Of a stretch of 64,000 bases of DNA, positions 26,613 through 37,597 are shown in pieces. The notes beneath the pieces were generated by a model. It saw only the letters and a list, made by a program, of their open reading frames with translations, was not told the origin of the DNA and ran no database searches. Source of the stretch: Mycoplasma simbae ATCC 49888 (GTDB lineage: Bacteria > Bacillota_I > Bacilli_A > Mycoplasmatales > Metamycoplasmataceae); NCBI RefSeq assembly GCF_000702705.1, contig NZ_JNJG01000006.1, forward strand, positions 58,402 to 122,401, read 5' to 3'. Numbering within the stretch: the stretch's first letter is position 1; every line of letters begins with the position of its first letter. The position numbers were made by a program, and so were the translations under genes.

Positions 26613-28196
26613 ATGAATCAAGAAATTGCTACTAAAAACGTTTATAAGCCATATTTTAAAAAGATTGAACGCAAAAAACCAAATCAAATTATCTCAACAC
26701 AATCATTGAATATTGGTGTTGAATTTTTGAAGTTTTTGCTTTTCGCTTTAATGGTAGTTGGCTTTATTTTTGCTCACTATGGCACCCATTTTTTTGGCGA
26801 AAATACTGCAAATTTGTTCAAAAATCTTTATTTATATTCAATTGGCTTGACTTTTGGCGATCTAGCTTTATTTGTAATTATTGGTCTATTTATTTCTTTA
26901 ATTATTAATTGACTTGAGTCAATACTTAAGCGTTATTATTGCTTTTGATTAAAAAATTATACCCGTGTAGATTATTGATTAATTCGTAAGCGTTTAAAAC
27001 ACTTTATTTGGTTAACTTTATTGAGTGCGGCACTGTGTTATCATTGATATTTAGTGTCAACACGTGAACTTTCTAGTTCACTAGTATATAGCTCTCAAGA
27101 TTTGCAAGATATTTTTAAACGCGGATGATATTATTCGTTTACTCAAACGGGTGAAAATGCTGCCTTAGCTGTTCCGAATGCCACGAAAAATATTGGTGTA
27201 TTTATGGACACATTTTTCAATGTTTTTCACGTAATTAGTGTAGGTCCATGATTAGTTTTGGTGTTAATCATTGGCATTCAAATTTTTGCTTGAATTTACT
27301 TATTAACCCTTAAACCAATTGCTTATTTTAAAAATTTAACTGGCAAAAGAACCATTCCACAAATTAGAAAATACTTATTGCGTATTGACAGCGTGTTCTA
27401 TTACACACCTGAATGCGAAAGATATTTAAAATATTTAAGCACCGTAGCCAAAATTTTAGAAGTAGATATAGACTCTACTCCGATTAAAAAACTTTTTAAA
27501 TTAATCAAGCAAAATGAAGACACATTATCTCAACACCCACTACTAAGTTCATACTTTAAATCTAAACAAAACACCAAAAAACACATTGAAAGCGAAGAAG
27601 AAACATTTAGACGTATGGTAGATGAAGAATTATTGCGTCAAAAAGAAAATAATCAATTGCCTACTGAATTGATTCCAGTTGAAGCCAATCGGGAAAACAT
27701 TGAAACATCAACCCTAAGCGAACCAACCACAGTCGATACTCAACAAATTCAAGAAAATGTACCTGAATTTGTTGAAAATACTGAAGTTAACGATGAAACT
27801 AATATTCCAGACATTGACAGAACAGTCGAACTTAGAAGTATTGACACTGTTGAATTGAACAACGCTCAAGTTGAAGATATTGATGTTGATTTAAAAGGCT
27901 CAACTCAAACTCAATCTGTAGTAATGAATATTGTTGGCGAGCAAGCGCAAAATGCGCAAGAGAAAGAACCAACTGCTAAAACTCAACCTGGTTTTGTATC
28001 TATTGATACACAAGAAATTAATGTTGAAGCAGAAAAAGTTGCGCCTTCAAAACCTGGTTTTGTACAAATAGAAACTCAAGAAATTGACCAAAATACTGAA
28101 ATTACAGTTGTAGACGAACAAGTAAAAAATGAAAACAAGCAAAATAATAACACTGATGAAATTGACGACTATACTTGAATAAGTCCTTTTGAATAG
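26613..28196 (+). CDS. Membrane protein with a long acidic tail
   Basis: A 527-residue protein of unknown family. A basic N-terminus (about 45 residues) leads into about four transmembrane helices within residues 35-240. A C-terminal half of about 270 residues follows that is acidic, glutamine-rich and probably disordered. The tail contains two near-identical units, PGFVSIDTQEI and PGFVQIETQEI. Many TGA codons (Trp) fall in the membrane part. The last bases run up to the thioredoxin-like gene, so the two are probably cotranscribed. A scaffold or division-related role is possible but not shown. Confidence 0.7.
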
Positions 28197-28203
28197 GAAC
28201 AAA

Positions 28204-28545
28204 ATGAAAAAATACTCATGGGAAAATGCTCAAAAATTACTCGCAGATAAAACTCAAGAAAATACTATTTTTCTGCTTGTTTTTACCAAAAAAAATGATC
28301 TAGAATCTTTAATTATGCGTCAATGTTACCAAGATGTTGATATTCATTTTAAATTCGATTCAAACATTCAAGTTATTGAAGTGGATATTGATGAATCGCA
28401 AATTTTTCAAGACATTAATAACAAATACGTTATCATGCAAGTTCCTGCCTTTTTTGTAATCAAAAATAATGAAATAAAGCGTAAAGGTTTAGGTTTTTAT
28501 CCGCGCGAAATAATGATTGATTTTATTGAGGAAAATATTGAATAA
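28204..28545 (+). CDS. Thioredoxin-fold protein lacking the CxxC motif
   Basis: A 113-residue protein with a thioredoxin-like strand pattern: IFLLVFT (strand), QVIEVDIDE (strand and acidic turn) and VPAFFVIKNNEIKRKGLG, which matches the cis-proline loop and following hairpin of thioredoxins. The expected active-site CxxC after the first strand is replaced by TKKNDL, so it should not be a redox enzyme. ATG at 28204 follows AGGA; an upstream in-frame TTG is less likely. It overlaps the uvrC start by one base. A binding or chaperone role is inferred. Confidence 0.65.
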   Translation: MKKYSWENAQKLLADKTQENTIFLLVFTKKNDLESLIMRQCYQDVDIHFKFDSNIQVIEVDIDESQIFQDINNKYVIMQVPAFFVIKNNEIKRKGLGFYPREIMIDFIEENIE

Positions 28546-30263
28546 TGAGCCAATTAATTCAGCAAAAATTGAGTCAAGTACCAAAAAAACCAGGCGTGTA
28601 TTTGTGAAAGGATGCACATAATCAAATAATTTATGTTGGCAAAGCCAAAAACCTAAATTCGCGTATGCATCAGTATTTTGAGGGTTCAATTAACTCATAC
28701 AAAACACACGCAATGGTGCAAAAAATTGCCGATTTTGAAATCTTCATCACGCGTAATGATCGCGAAGCGTTACTGCTTGAACGTCAATACATTGAAAAAT
28801 ATAATCCCGAATACAATATTTTGCTTCTGGACGATAAAAGGTATCCATATATTAAAGTTGAATTAACTGCTAAAGATTTAAAGGTTGAAATAGTACGTAG
28901 AATCACTAAGAAAAAAGTCAAACAACAAGTGTTTTACTTTGGCCCTTTCCCAGTTAGCTATGGGGCTGGCGTAATTTTAAAATTACTTCAACGTGAAGCT
29001 TTTTATCAAAATGGACTCAAAATTCAATCTAATGACATTGAATTTTGAAAACAAAAATACAATCACCTTAAATCGATAGTTTCATTTCAAAACAAATACA
29101 TTTTGGATCTAAAAGAAAAAATGTTGCAAGCCAGTGCTAATTTACAATTTGAAATTGCACTTGACATAAAAAATTGTTTGCAATATTTAGAAAAAATTAA
29201 ACAGGATCAAGTGATCGAGCTACAAGAGTTTGAAAATGTTGATGTATTCGCATGCAAATTTACTGAAAACACTTTGCTTGCTACTGTTTTATTTTATCGT
29301 CATGGTAATTTAATTGGCAAAGACAACATTAGTGTAGGTATGCAAATAGATCAAGCAGAAACGTTAAACAACTTTTTTCTAAAATATTATGTCAATAAAG
29401 CAATTCCCAACAGCATTATTGTTAATTCTAACTTAGCTCAATTTGAACTGCAAGCAGATTCAGAATTGCCAATAGTTTATGCTAAAACAAGTAAGCAAAT
29501 TAAAGCTCAAGAAATTTGTGAGTTAAATCTTAATGAATTTATCAATAATGAAGCTAAATTTATGGCCAATTCTGAACAAAAAGCTTTCGAAAACCTAAAA
29601 CTTTTGTCTGCTTATACAAACTCAATTTGCACAAATATAGTTGCTTTTGACAACTCAAATTATGCAAACACTAATCCAGTAGGTGTAGCTATAACCTACA
29701 CAAATGGAATCAAAAACAAGTTTTACTACCGCAAGTTTAATCATCAACTAGATCAATCTAGAATGGCTGATGTTGAATATATGCGTCAAAGTGCGCTGAA
29801 GTATTTTTCTAATTTAGAAACCAATTTGTACCCTGATTTAATTATTGCTGATGGTTCATATCCGCAAATAAATGAAATCAAAAATGTACTTCAAGAGCTA
29901 AATTTAGATATTAAAATTATAGGCCTAGTTAAAAATAATTATCATAAAACGAGTAAAATTATTGATGTGAATGGTAAATTACGCACAATTGAGCCCCAAA
30001 ACTTAAAGAATTTTTTGACACAAATACAAGTTGAAGTTGATAGATTTGCCAAAAGCGTATTCCACCAAAACAAAAAAATATCTTCTTTAGAAGGAAAACT
30101 GCAAAGAATTAAAGGTTTAGGCCCTAGTCTTGAAGATAAATTGTTAAAATATTTTAAAACATATAACAATATTTACAATGCAACCTTGGAAGAATTAGAA
30201 AAAGTTGTGCCCAAAAATATTGCTATTAAAATAGTCGAAAAAGAGTATTTACAAGGAGATTAA
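28545..30263 (+). CDS. uvrC: UvrABC excinuclease subunit C
   Basis: A 572-residue nucleotide excision repair nuclease. The GIY-YIG domain is seen at the N-terminus (KKPGVYLWKD ... IIYVGKAKNLNSR), making the 3' cut. A UvrBC region (FEIALDIKN) follows near residue 200. The C-terminal RNase H-like domain (FDNSNYANTNPVG, LIIADGSYPQ) makes the 5' cut, and tandem helix-hairpin-helix motifs (IKGLGPSLEDKLL) close the protein. Length is slightly short for the family. The start overlaps the previous gene by one base (TAATG). Confidence 0.95.
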
Positions 30264-30264
30264 A

Positions 30265-31032
30265 ATGAATGACACCAGTAAATCAATCCTGTTAATTGAT
30301 TTTTTCACCACTGCCAATATTGTCAATATAATTAGCGTGTTGGCGTTAATTTCGCCTCTAATTTACCAAATTGTTTTGTGGCGTGGGTTTGTAAAAAAAT
30401 ACACACTATTTGCTGATAATGATATTTATATTGAGCATGTTAAAAAACAAAAATTTGCAACCTTAATCAAATATTTAATTGCTGGAGCAATTGGAGCTAG
30501 CATGATGTTAATTTTGTTTGCAGTGGGCGAATTGGCTTTTAAAGCAAACGAAACTTGATTAAATAACCGTATTGGCGTATTAATGGCCTTGGGTATATTA
30601 GTGTTAATTACAGCTATAGGCTCAATATTTATGGGTATAAAATACTCATTGATCAAAATTAAACATGAAATTGACTGAGATAAAGTGGGTGAATACTGCT
30701 TAAAATACAGTCTTGAATTTAAGGATAAACAATTTCAAATTCGTTGACTAGATTCATATACTCGTGAATATGATGAAAAAAATCAAAAAGATATCGCTTC
30801 AGAATGAAAAAAAGATGTCAATTTCCTTTCAACCTTTAGCAAAAAGAATTTATCTTACAGATTGCTAAAAAATTATCTTGCTCGCCTTGAAACATTTTTC
30901 TTCACACAATCAAGTGAACCTAAAGAAAAAATTTTGCTAGTGTGCTCAGCAGTTGTTAATATGAGTGTAGATGAAGGGTTATATAGCAACTTAGATCAAG
31001 CATTAGCTGATTTAAAATCTAAAATTAAGTAG
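30265..31032 (+). CDS. Membrane protein downstream of uvrC
   Basis: A 255-residue protein of unknown family, starting one base after uvrC with AAGGAGAT as its ribosome binding site. It has three hydrophobic helices (about residues 15-37, 70-95 and 103-127) and a hydrophilic C-terminal half rich in charged residues, likely cytoplasmic. Several TGA codons encode Trp. It ends the nfo-to-uvrC gene run and is followed by a clear terminator. Confidence 0.7.
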
Positions 31033-31035
31033 CAA

Positions 31036-31065
31036 AAAAACACAAGCCTAAAACTTGTGTTTTTT
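31036..31065 (+). terminator. Intrinsic terminator after the uvrC operon
   Basis: An 8-bp stem (AACACAAG / CTTGTGTT) with a 7-base loop sits between A and T runs, so it could work on both strands. Confidence 0.85.
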
Positions 31066-31088
31066 CAATCAAATTCAATCAATTTTGT

Positions 31089-31784
31089 TTAAATGTGGCA
31101 TTTAGGTGTTGCATTACGGCTTTTTCTAATTAAGCTTATTTCACCAAATTGATCTCAACCTTCGGTTGTTCAATCAATTTCTGAAGTTGAATATACATCA
31201 ACTGTATCGGCAACAATTGTTAAAATTTTTCTTGTTGGCGCAACACCAAAAATTTTAGCTAATCATAATGTTGTTCAAGTAATTGATTGCAAATAATTTT
31301 CATAATCAGTTTCGTCCACTGATTCTAAAAATAAAATATTTTTTGCTTGCGCATTGCTTTTTTCAATATTTTGCTTGTAAACTGGAGCAACTTTAACGCC
31401 ATTGTTTGAGTATACAAACTCACCATCTAAAAAGTCAATATCCAATCTACCAAATTTATCTGATGTAGGCACTAACGAAAGTGTGTAGCCATTTAAAACT
31501 GTTAACATATTGATTACATTTTGTAATACATCACTAGTTTCAAATGCGCTAGCTCCTTTAGCCAAAATATCCAAAAATGAGTTTGATTTGTATAGTTTAG
31601 ATACTAAAGTTGTTTTAAATTCGTCAATTAATTCTTTGTCAGCTAAAACTTGTAAAGCCAATTCTTTCAACTCGTTATATTTTTTTTCATTTTTCACTTC
31701 GTTAGTGAAATCTTCAACACGGAATGCGGTGAAAACTGCCCTTGGATTTTGTGATAAAAATCTTCTATTAAATGTAATTAACAT
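31089..31784 (-). CDS. Hypothetical cytosolic protein
   Basis: A 231-residue protein with no signal peptide or membrane helix. The ATG follows AATAGGAG. It starts MLITFNRRFLSQNP and contains a central helical segment and a C-terminal strand-rich part (LTIVADTVDVYST). Four TGA codons encode Trp. I do not recognise the family. It lies just upstream of the T-rich terminator shared with the uvrC operon and is transcribed alone or after a distant promoter near 31850. Confidence 0.6.
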
Positions 31785-31923
31785 ATTTCTCCTATTGATT
31801 TATGCATATAATCGTGCAATATGACGCGACCTGATGTAAAATTAACCCGCATCCATTTCATGCTGCTGAAATTTTCTTGCATTTTTATTATACAAAGAGA
31901 ACAAAAAAATAATGCAAAAACGC

Positions 31924-32871
31924 TTAAAAAGTTATTTTTTGCATTATTTCTACTAGTGTTTTAGAGATTTTTCACTCTCTTTGCGTATGAGCAGTTTTAG
32001 TTAGCATATATAGAGTTGAATTAGGCATGGCTTTATGCAATTCATATGCCCCGCTAGGGCGACAATCTAAATCATATTCACCATGCACAATGTATGTTTT
32101 AATGTGTTTGATTTTGTCTACATTATCCAAAATATAATTTTCGCTCATAAAACCTTTATTATAAAAATAATAATTTTCTAGCATTGAAATTTCTGAAGTG
32201 CCCTTAAGATCTTTTGCTGGATCAAAATTAATTTTATTTACGCTAATTAAACTCATTTCTCAGCGACATCATTCAATAAAAGCTTGGTTTCTAATTTTTT
32301 CATCAGATGAATGCATACGTTCATAATAAGCATTAACAATGTTTTTTTGTTCATTTTCACTTAAAAATGAACTGTAACGTTCAAATTCTACAGGCTTTAG
32401 ATAGCTAGCTCCTTCTTGGAATAATCAATCAATATCGCTTTGGCGATTTAGATAAATACCCCTAAGCACCATTGCCAAAACATTTTGCGGATATTTGATT
32501 GCATAACATAAACTTAAAGTTGTGCCTCATGAACCACCAAACAAAATTCATTTATCGATGTTAAGCTCTTTACGTATAGCTTCCATATCTTCTACCAAAT
32601 AATCAGTTGTATTATTGGTTAATTCAAGCGAAGGTGTGCTGTTACCACAGCCTCTTTGATCAATCAAAATAATTTTATATTTTTGTGGATCAAAATAGCG
32701 TCTACATACAGGGCTAGTACCTCCCCCAGGCCCGCCGTGTACATAGACCACAGGAATACCATCAGGATTGCCGCTTACTTCATAATATACTTGATGATTG
32801 CTGTCTTTTGGTGAGTAAAAACCAGTTAAATAAGGATTAATTTCTGGATATAAATATTTCAAATAAGTCAT
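31924..32871 (-). CDS. pip: Proline iminopeptidase (alpha/beta hydrolase)
   Basis: A 315-residue serine peptidase that removes N-terminal proline from peptides. It shows the oxyanion motif HGGPGGGTSP at about residues 45-54, DQRGCGNSTP, the nucleophile elbow GGSWGTT (about residues 107-113), the acid loop HGEYDLDCRP and the catalytic histidine in KTAHTQRE. The ATG at 32871 is preferred over an upstream in-frame TTG. There is no ribosome binding site, but a perfect TATAAT ends 6 bases before the ATG, pointing to a leaderless transcript. It would help recover amino acids from host peptides. Confidence 0.93.
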
Positions 32872-32877
32872 GAAAAA

Positions 32878-32883
32878 ATTATA
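32878..32883 (-). promoter_or_regulatory. -10 box for a probable leaderless pip transcript
   Basis: On the minus strand, TATAAT is followed by TTTTTC and then the pip ATG, placing the predicted transcription start on the A of the start codon. Confidence 0.55.
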
Positions 32884-32887
32884 CAAA

Positions 32888-33210
32888 AGTGTAAGTGTTA
32901 TAAACTTGAAAATAAAGGATTTTAGGTCTATGTTTTGTCTGTTTCTCTAATTAAATATTATTTGATCTGAGTGAATTGGATATCTGATATAGACCACAAA
33001 CAAAAAGGAACATACCTGGTCAATGAACAAGAATGAAAAGTCGCTTTTTATTAGAGTTGGAGGGATAACACAATCTAATATATTAATAGCAAATAATTAT
33101 AATTTTATTAGTTTTAAATGTATAACAATGAAGCAAAATTACAAAAATTTAGGGGTTAAATCAATAAATTCATTGAAAAAGTTTAAAAAAATAAACTAAA
33201 ATCAAAATAA
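32888..33210. other. Gene-poor spacer between pip and aspS
   Basis: No convincing gene. One short frame (33023-33199 on the plus strand, 58 codons) has only a distant AAGGAA site and a low-complexity Lys/Asn/Ile-rich product. An inverted repeat GGTCTA / TAGACC spans about 32926-33000. It could be debris of a mobile element, but nothing recognisable remains. Confidence 0.4.
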
Positions 33211-33211
33211 C

Positions 33212-33246
33212 AAAAAAGCTAACACTTTTTCGTGCTAGCTTTTTTG
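33212..33246. terminator. Intrinsic terminator after aspS
   Basis: The arms AAAAAAGCTAACAC and GTGCTAGCTTTTTT form a long stem with one mismatch and a 6-base loop, and should terminate aspS on the minus strand. The symmetry would allow action on either strand. Confidence 0.82.
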
Positions 33247-33257
33247 AATTCTTAAAA

Positions 33258-34970
33258 CTAAATATTATCTTCTTTAATTTGAATATGTAATTCGTCAAGT
33301 TGTTTTTGCGATACTGAGTTAGGAGCTTGCGTAAATACGTCTTGTGCTTTAGCGTTTTTAGGGAATGCAATAACATCTCTGATGCTTTTTTCATGGCATA
33401 GAATCATAACCAAACGGTCCAATCCTAAACCAATACCACAGTGAGGAGGAACTCCATATTGCAATGCATTGGTAAATCAACCGAATTTAGATTCTTGTTG
33501 TTCTTTACTCATACCAATTAATTCGAACATTTTTTGTTGAGTTTTAGTATCGAAAATACGGGCTGAACCTGAACCTAATTCAAAACCATTTAACACAAGA
33601 TCATAACTACGTGCCATTACTTTCTCTAGTGGTAAAGAATCTAATTCGTTTAAATCGTGATCAAATTGAGTGAATGGGTGGTGAGCTGCTTGTCAAGCTT
33701 GATTTTCTTCATCATACTCAAACATTGGTCAATCTGTAATTCACGATAAGTGGTATTCATCTGGGTTTGCATATTGGAATAATTCATTTAATTCCACACG
33801 CACAGCTCCTAAGGCTTTAGAAGCGTTTTCGTAAGTGTTAGCAACGATAAAGTAAGTTCCATCTGCATGGTTATATGTTTCAAGCAATTTGGCAACACTT
33901 TGTGTTACTTTGTTTGCGAAGTTAGTATGCAATACTTCGCCGTTTTCAACTACAAAATAGAATAAAATGTTTGCTTTATTTTTAAGAGCTATTTCTGAAA
34001 GGTGTTTAAAGTCTTTTTTGCTAATTTTAGTATCTACACGCAATAATCTTTTACTTGCGGCGTTTTTGATAATGTCAAAATCGCTATCTGAACAAAAATC
34101 ATTAATATCTTCAATTTTATAGCCAAATCTTAAGTCTGGTTTATCAGTACCATAATCTCTTAGAGCATCAAAATATTTAACTCTTTGTAATGGAGTTACT
34201 AATTTAAGCCCTAATGATTCAAAAATGTGTTTAAATAAGCCTTCAATGTAAGCTTGAAAATCTGCAACATTCATAAATGAAGCTTCAATATCTAGCTGAG
34301 TAAATTCAGGTTGGCGATCTTTACGTCCATCTTCGTCTCTAAAGCAACGCGCAAATTGGTAGTATTTTTCAAAACCTGAAACCATTAATATTTGTTTAAA
34401 TAGCTGTGGACTTTGAGGTAGTGCTCAAAATTCATCTTTATTACGAGTTGGCACTAAAAAGTCACGAGCACCTTCAGGTGTTGAGCGAGCTAGCATCGGT
34501 GTTTCAATATCAATAAAGCCGTTTTTGTGCATGTATTCACGTACAGCAAACATTAAATTGTTTTTTAAAATAATGTTTTGTTGCATTTTAGGTCTACGTA
34601 AATCTAAAAAACGATATTTTAATCTCGTTTCTTCTTTAGCATCAATATCATCTCTAATTGCAAAAGGCAATTCTTCTAAAGATGTTGAAAAAACATTGAA
34701 TTTTTCAACAATTATTTCAATTTCGCCAGTTGGTAAATCTTTATTCACACTTTTACGTAAAGCCACAAGCCCGCTAACTTCAATCACACTTTCTTTGGCA
34801 ATGTGTAAATCTTCTTTGAACACACACTGCACAATTCCACTACGGTCTCTTAAATCGATAAAGGTTAGTTCACCAAAACGACGTTTGTTAGCAACTCAAC
34901 CATGAATTGTAATATTTTCACCTACATTTTTGACTGATAAATCATTATTGTTAATATATTTTGTTTTCAT
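33258..34970 (-). CDS. aspS: Aspartyl-tRNA synthetase
   Basis: A 570-residue class II synthetase of the bacterial type. The OB-fold anticodon domain is at the N-terminus ([24 protein letters not shown]). QSPQLFKQ and the motif 2 segment [18 protein letters not shown] are in the catalytic core, and the GAD insertion lies around residues 290-400. Motif 3 ([11 protein letters not shown]) is near the C-terminus. ATG at 34970 follows AGAGG. Internal TGA codons fall at conserved tryptophans. Confidence 0.96.
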
Positions 34971-35186
34971 AGATACCTCTAAAATATTTATGTTGTAAAT
35001 TATAATATTATTTAAATTTTAGCTACACAAATAATGAACATTATTGAATAAATTAAGCAAATAAACTGCATACTAATTAAAAAACAACAATATATATTAA
35101 TATTAATAGAAAATATTTGGTTTTTTCTTTTTTTAGACTAAACTTATTCAATATAAGTAAATATTTTGTTAAGCACAATACTTTGC

Positions 35187-35306
35187 TAAAATTAGAATGC
35201 TATTTTAATGTTGAAAATAGCCATGGATAGGATGCGGATGAAAGGCCGCACTTAGGTTGGTTTAGCGCTAAACAAATTTTATATTTATGAAAGGAAAATA
35301 AATAAC
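35187..35306 (+). promoter_or_regulatory. tuf promoter and structured 5' leader
   Basis: An extended -10 (TGCTAAAAT, 35184-35192) predicts a start near 35199. The roughly 108-base leader holds three hairpins: GCTATTTT / AAAATAGC (35199-35221, at the predicted 5' end), TGCGG / CCGCA (35233-35250) and the palindrome GTTTAGCGCTAAAC (35260-35273). A 10-codon open frame (ATG 35223 to TAG 35255, product MDRMRMKGRT) covers the second hairpin. None of the hairpins has a T run, so they look like stability or translation control elements instead of terminators. The function is not known. Confidence 0.55.
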
Positions 35307-36497
35307 ATGGCAAAAATTGATTTTAACCGTGATAAAGAACACGTTAACATTGGTACCATTGGTCACGTTGACCACGGTAAAACAACACTTACAGCTGCTA
35401 TTGCTTCTACACTAGCTAAAAAAGGTCTAGCTGAAGCTCGTGACTATGCATCAATCGACAACGCTCCAGAAGAAAGAGCACGTGGTATTACAATTAATAC
35501 TTCACACATCGAATACCAAACAGAAGCACGTCACTACGCACACGTTGACTGTCCTGGTCACGCCGACTACATTAAAAACATGATTACCGGTGCTGCACAA
35601 ATGGACGGTGCTATCTTAGTTGTTGCTGCAACAGATGGTGCCATGCCTCAAACACGTGAACACATCCTTCTATCTAAACAAGTTGGTGTTCCACGTATGG
35701 TTGTATTCTTAAACAAAGTGGACATGTTATCAGCAGACGAAGCTGAAATGGTTGACTTAGTTGAAATGGAAGTTCGTGAACTACTTTCAAAATACGGTTT
35801 TGATGGTGACAACACTCCATTCGTACGTGGTTCAGCCGCTGAAGCTCTAAAAGGTAACCCAGAATACGAAGCTAAAATTCTAGAACTAATGGACGCAGTA
35901 GACTCATGAATCGAAACTCCAGTTAAAGAATTTGACAAACCATTCTTAATGGCTGTTGAAGACGTATTTACAATTTCAGGTCGTGGTACAGTTGCTACAG
36001 GTCGTGTAGAACGTGGTAGATTAAACTTAAACGACGAAGTTGAAATCGTTGGTCTAAAACCAACCAAAAAAACAGTTGTTACAGGTATGGAAATGTTTAG
36101 AAAGAACCTAAAAGAAGTTCAAGCTGGTGACAACGCAGGTCTATTACTACGTGGTGTTGAAAGATCAGCTATTGAACGTGGACAAGTTCTAGCTAAACCA
36201 GGTTCAATCGTTCCTCACACAGAATTCTCAGCACAAATCTACGTGCTAACAAAAGACGAAGGTGGACGTCACACACCATTCTTCAAAAACTACAAACCTC
36301 AATTCTACTTCCGTACAACAGACGTTACAGGTGGTGTTGAATTTGAAGCTGGACGTGAAATGGTTACACCAGGTGAAAACGTTGAACTAAAAGTTAAACT
36401 AATCGCTCCAATCGCGGTTGAAGAAGGAACAAAATTCTCAATCCGTGAAGGTGGACACACTGTAGGTTACGGTAACGTTACAAAAATTATTAAATAA
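35307..36497 (+). CDS. tuf: Elongation factor Tu
   Basis: A 396-residue translation GTPase that delivers aminoacyl-tRNA. The G motifs GHVDHGKT (about residues 18-25), the effector region [22 protein letters not shown] and NKVDML are intact. Domains 2 and 3 are complete to the C-terminal [15 protein letters not shown]. One TGA near residue 202 encodes Trp. Codon use is visibly more C-ending and optimised than in neighbours, as expected for a highly expressed gene. It stands alone, with its own leader and terminator. Confidence 0.98.
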
Positions 36498-36512
36498 TAA
36501 TTGAATCAAATT

Positions 36513-36540
36513 AGATAAGGCTTTGCCTTATCTTTTTTTT
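36513..36540 (+). terminator. Intrinsic terminator after tuf
   Basis: A 9-bp stem (AGATAAGGC / GCCTTATCT) with loop TTT is followed by a run of eight T. Confidence 0.93.
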
Positions 36541-36647
36541 ATTTCAGTTTACTTTTAAATACTCAAACACACAAACAATAAGCAAGCACTTATTGATAAA
36601 AATGGTAAAATTCCTTTATAAATTGCTATATATCAATAAGGAATATT

Positions 36648-37043
36648 ATGACCAAAAAATTCATCACAAAACCAGGCGAAAATATTGCAAATGTTGCTCA
36701 ATACGTGCTAGATAATCTCACTCAATCAAAAATTATTTTACTAAATGGCGATTTAGGAGCTGGTAAAACTACATTAATTAAATCTTTAGCTAAATTAATC
36801 GGTATAAACGAAAATATAACTTCTCCAACGTTTAATTACATGAAGGATTATGATGGCTTAATTCATATTGATGCCTATAATTTAAATGAAGATTTAAGCG
36901 AGTTTGAAGACTATTATCAAGACAATATTGTAGCTATTGAATGATCTGACAACATTTATCATTCATACACAAATTACTTGGACATTAGAATCAGTTTTGA
37001 TGAGCAAAATAACCATATATTTACAATAAGCGAGGTTAAGTAA
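36648..37043 (+). CDS. tsaE: tRNA t6A synthesis ATPase TsaE
   Basis: A 131-residue P-loop protein. The Walker A motif GDLGAGKTT is at about residues 39-47, followed by SPTFNYMKDY and the HIDAYNL (Walker-B-like) segment, both hallmarks of TsaE. It acts with TsaB and TsaD to make N6-threonylcarbamoyladenosine at tRNA position 37. An AAGGAA site precedes the ATG. Its stop overlaps the tsaB start by one base. Confidence 0.92.
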
Positions 37044-37597
37044 TGAAATTATTCCTGGATACTAGTAACGAATACTTTGTTATTGCCGCCTTTGATGATA
37101 ACTACAATAAGTTAGCAAGTTATATTGTTAAAGAAGCTAAAAAAGTCCCTTTGATAGTAGGATATACTGAAAAAATTTGTAAAGATTTAAATATAAATAT
37201 CAATCAATTTAATGAATTTTACACAAATTTAGGACCTGGCATGTTTACAGGCGTAAGAATTTCACTGGTATTTTTACGCACCATTGCTTTACTAAATCAA
37301 CCAAGTATTAAAACAATAAGTTCTATGCAAATATTAAAACACCAATACCCTAATAAAAATGAGTTTAGAATTAATGCAAGCGGCAATAAACACTACTATT
37401 GATGCGACGAAAACACTGAATTTACGATTGAAAAAGTAAAAGTATTGACCAATGAAAGTGCAAATTTTGACATAATAAATTATGATGATTTGCTGAACAA
37501 TTTTGCAAAGTTTGCGCCTTTATTCAAACAGCATGATAATCTGATGCAAATAAGCCCTTATTACATTAAAGCCCCACAAATTGGAGAAAAAAAATAA
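37043..37597 (+). CDS. tsaB: tRNA t6A complex scaffold TsaB
   Basis: A 184-residue inactive relative of TsaD (ASKHA fold) that dimerises with it. The N-terminal LFLDTSNEYFVIA strand and the family signature LGPGMFTGVRISL (about residues 62-74) are clear. It is shorter and more diverged than most bacterial TsaB proteins, especially in the C-terminal half. It sits between tsaE and tsaD with one-base overlaps on both sides, which supports the call. Confidence 0.88.

Noticed and set aside
33023..33199. A 58-codon open frame between pip and aspS
   Set aside because: Low-complexity product, ribosome binding site too far away, and no homologue recognised.
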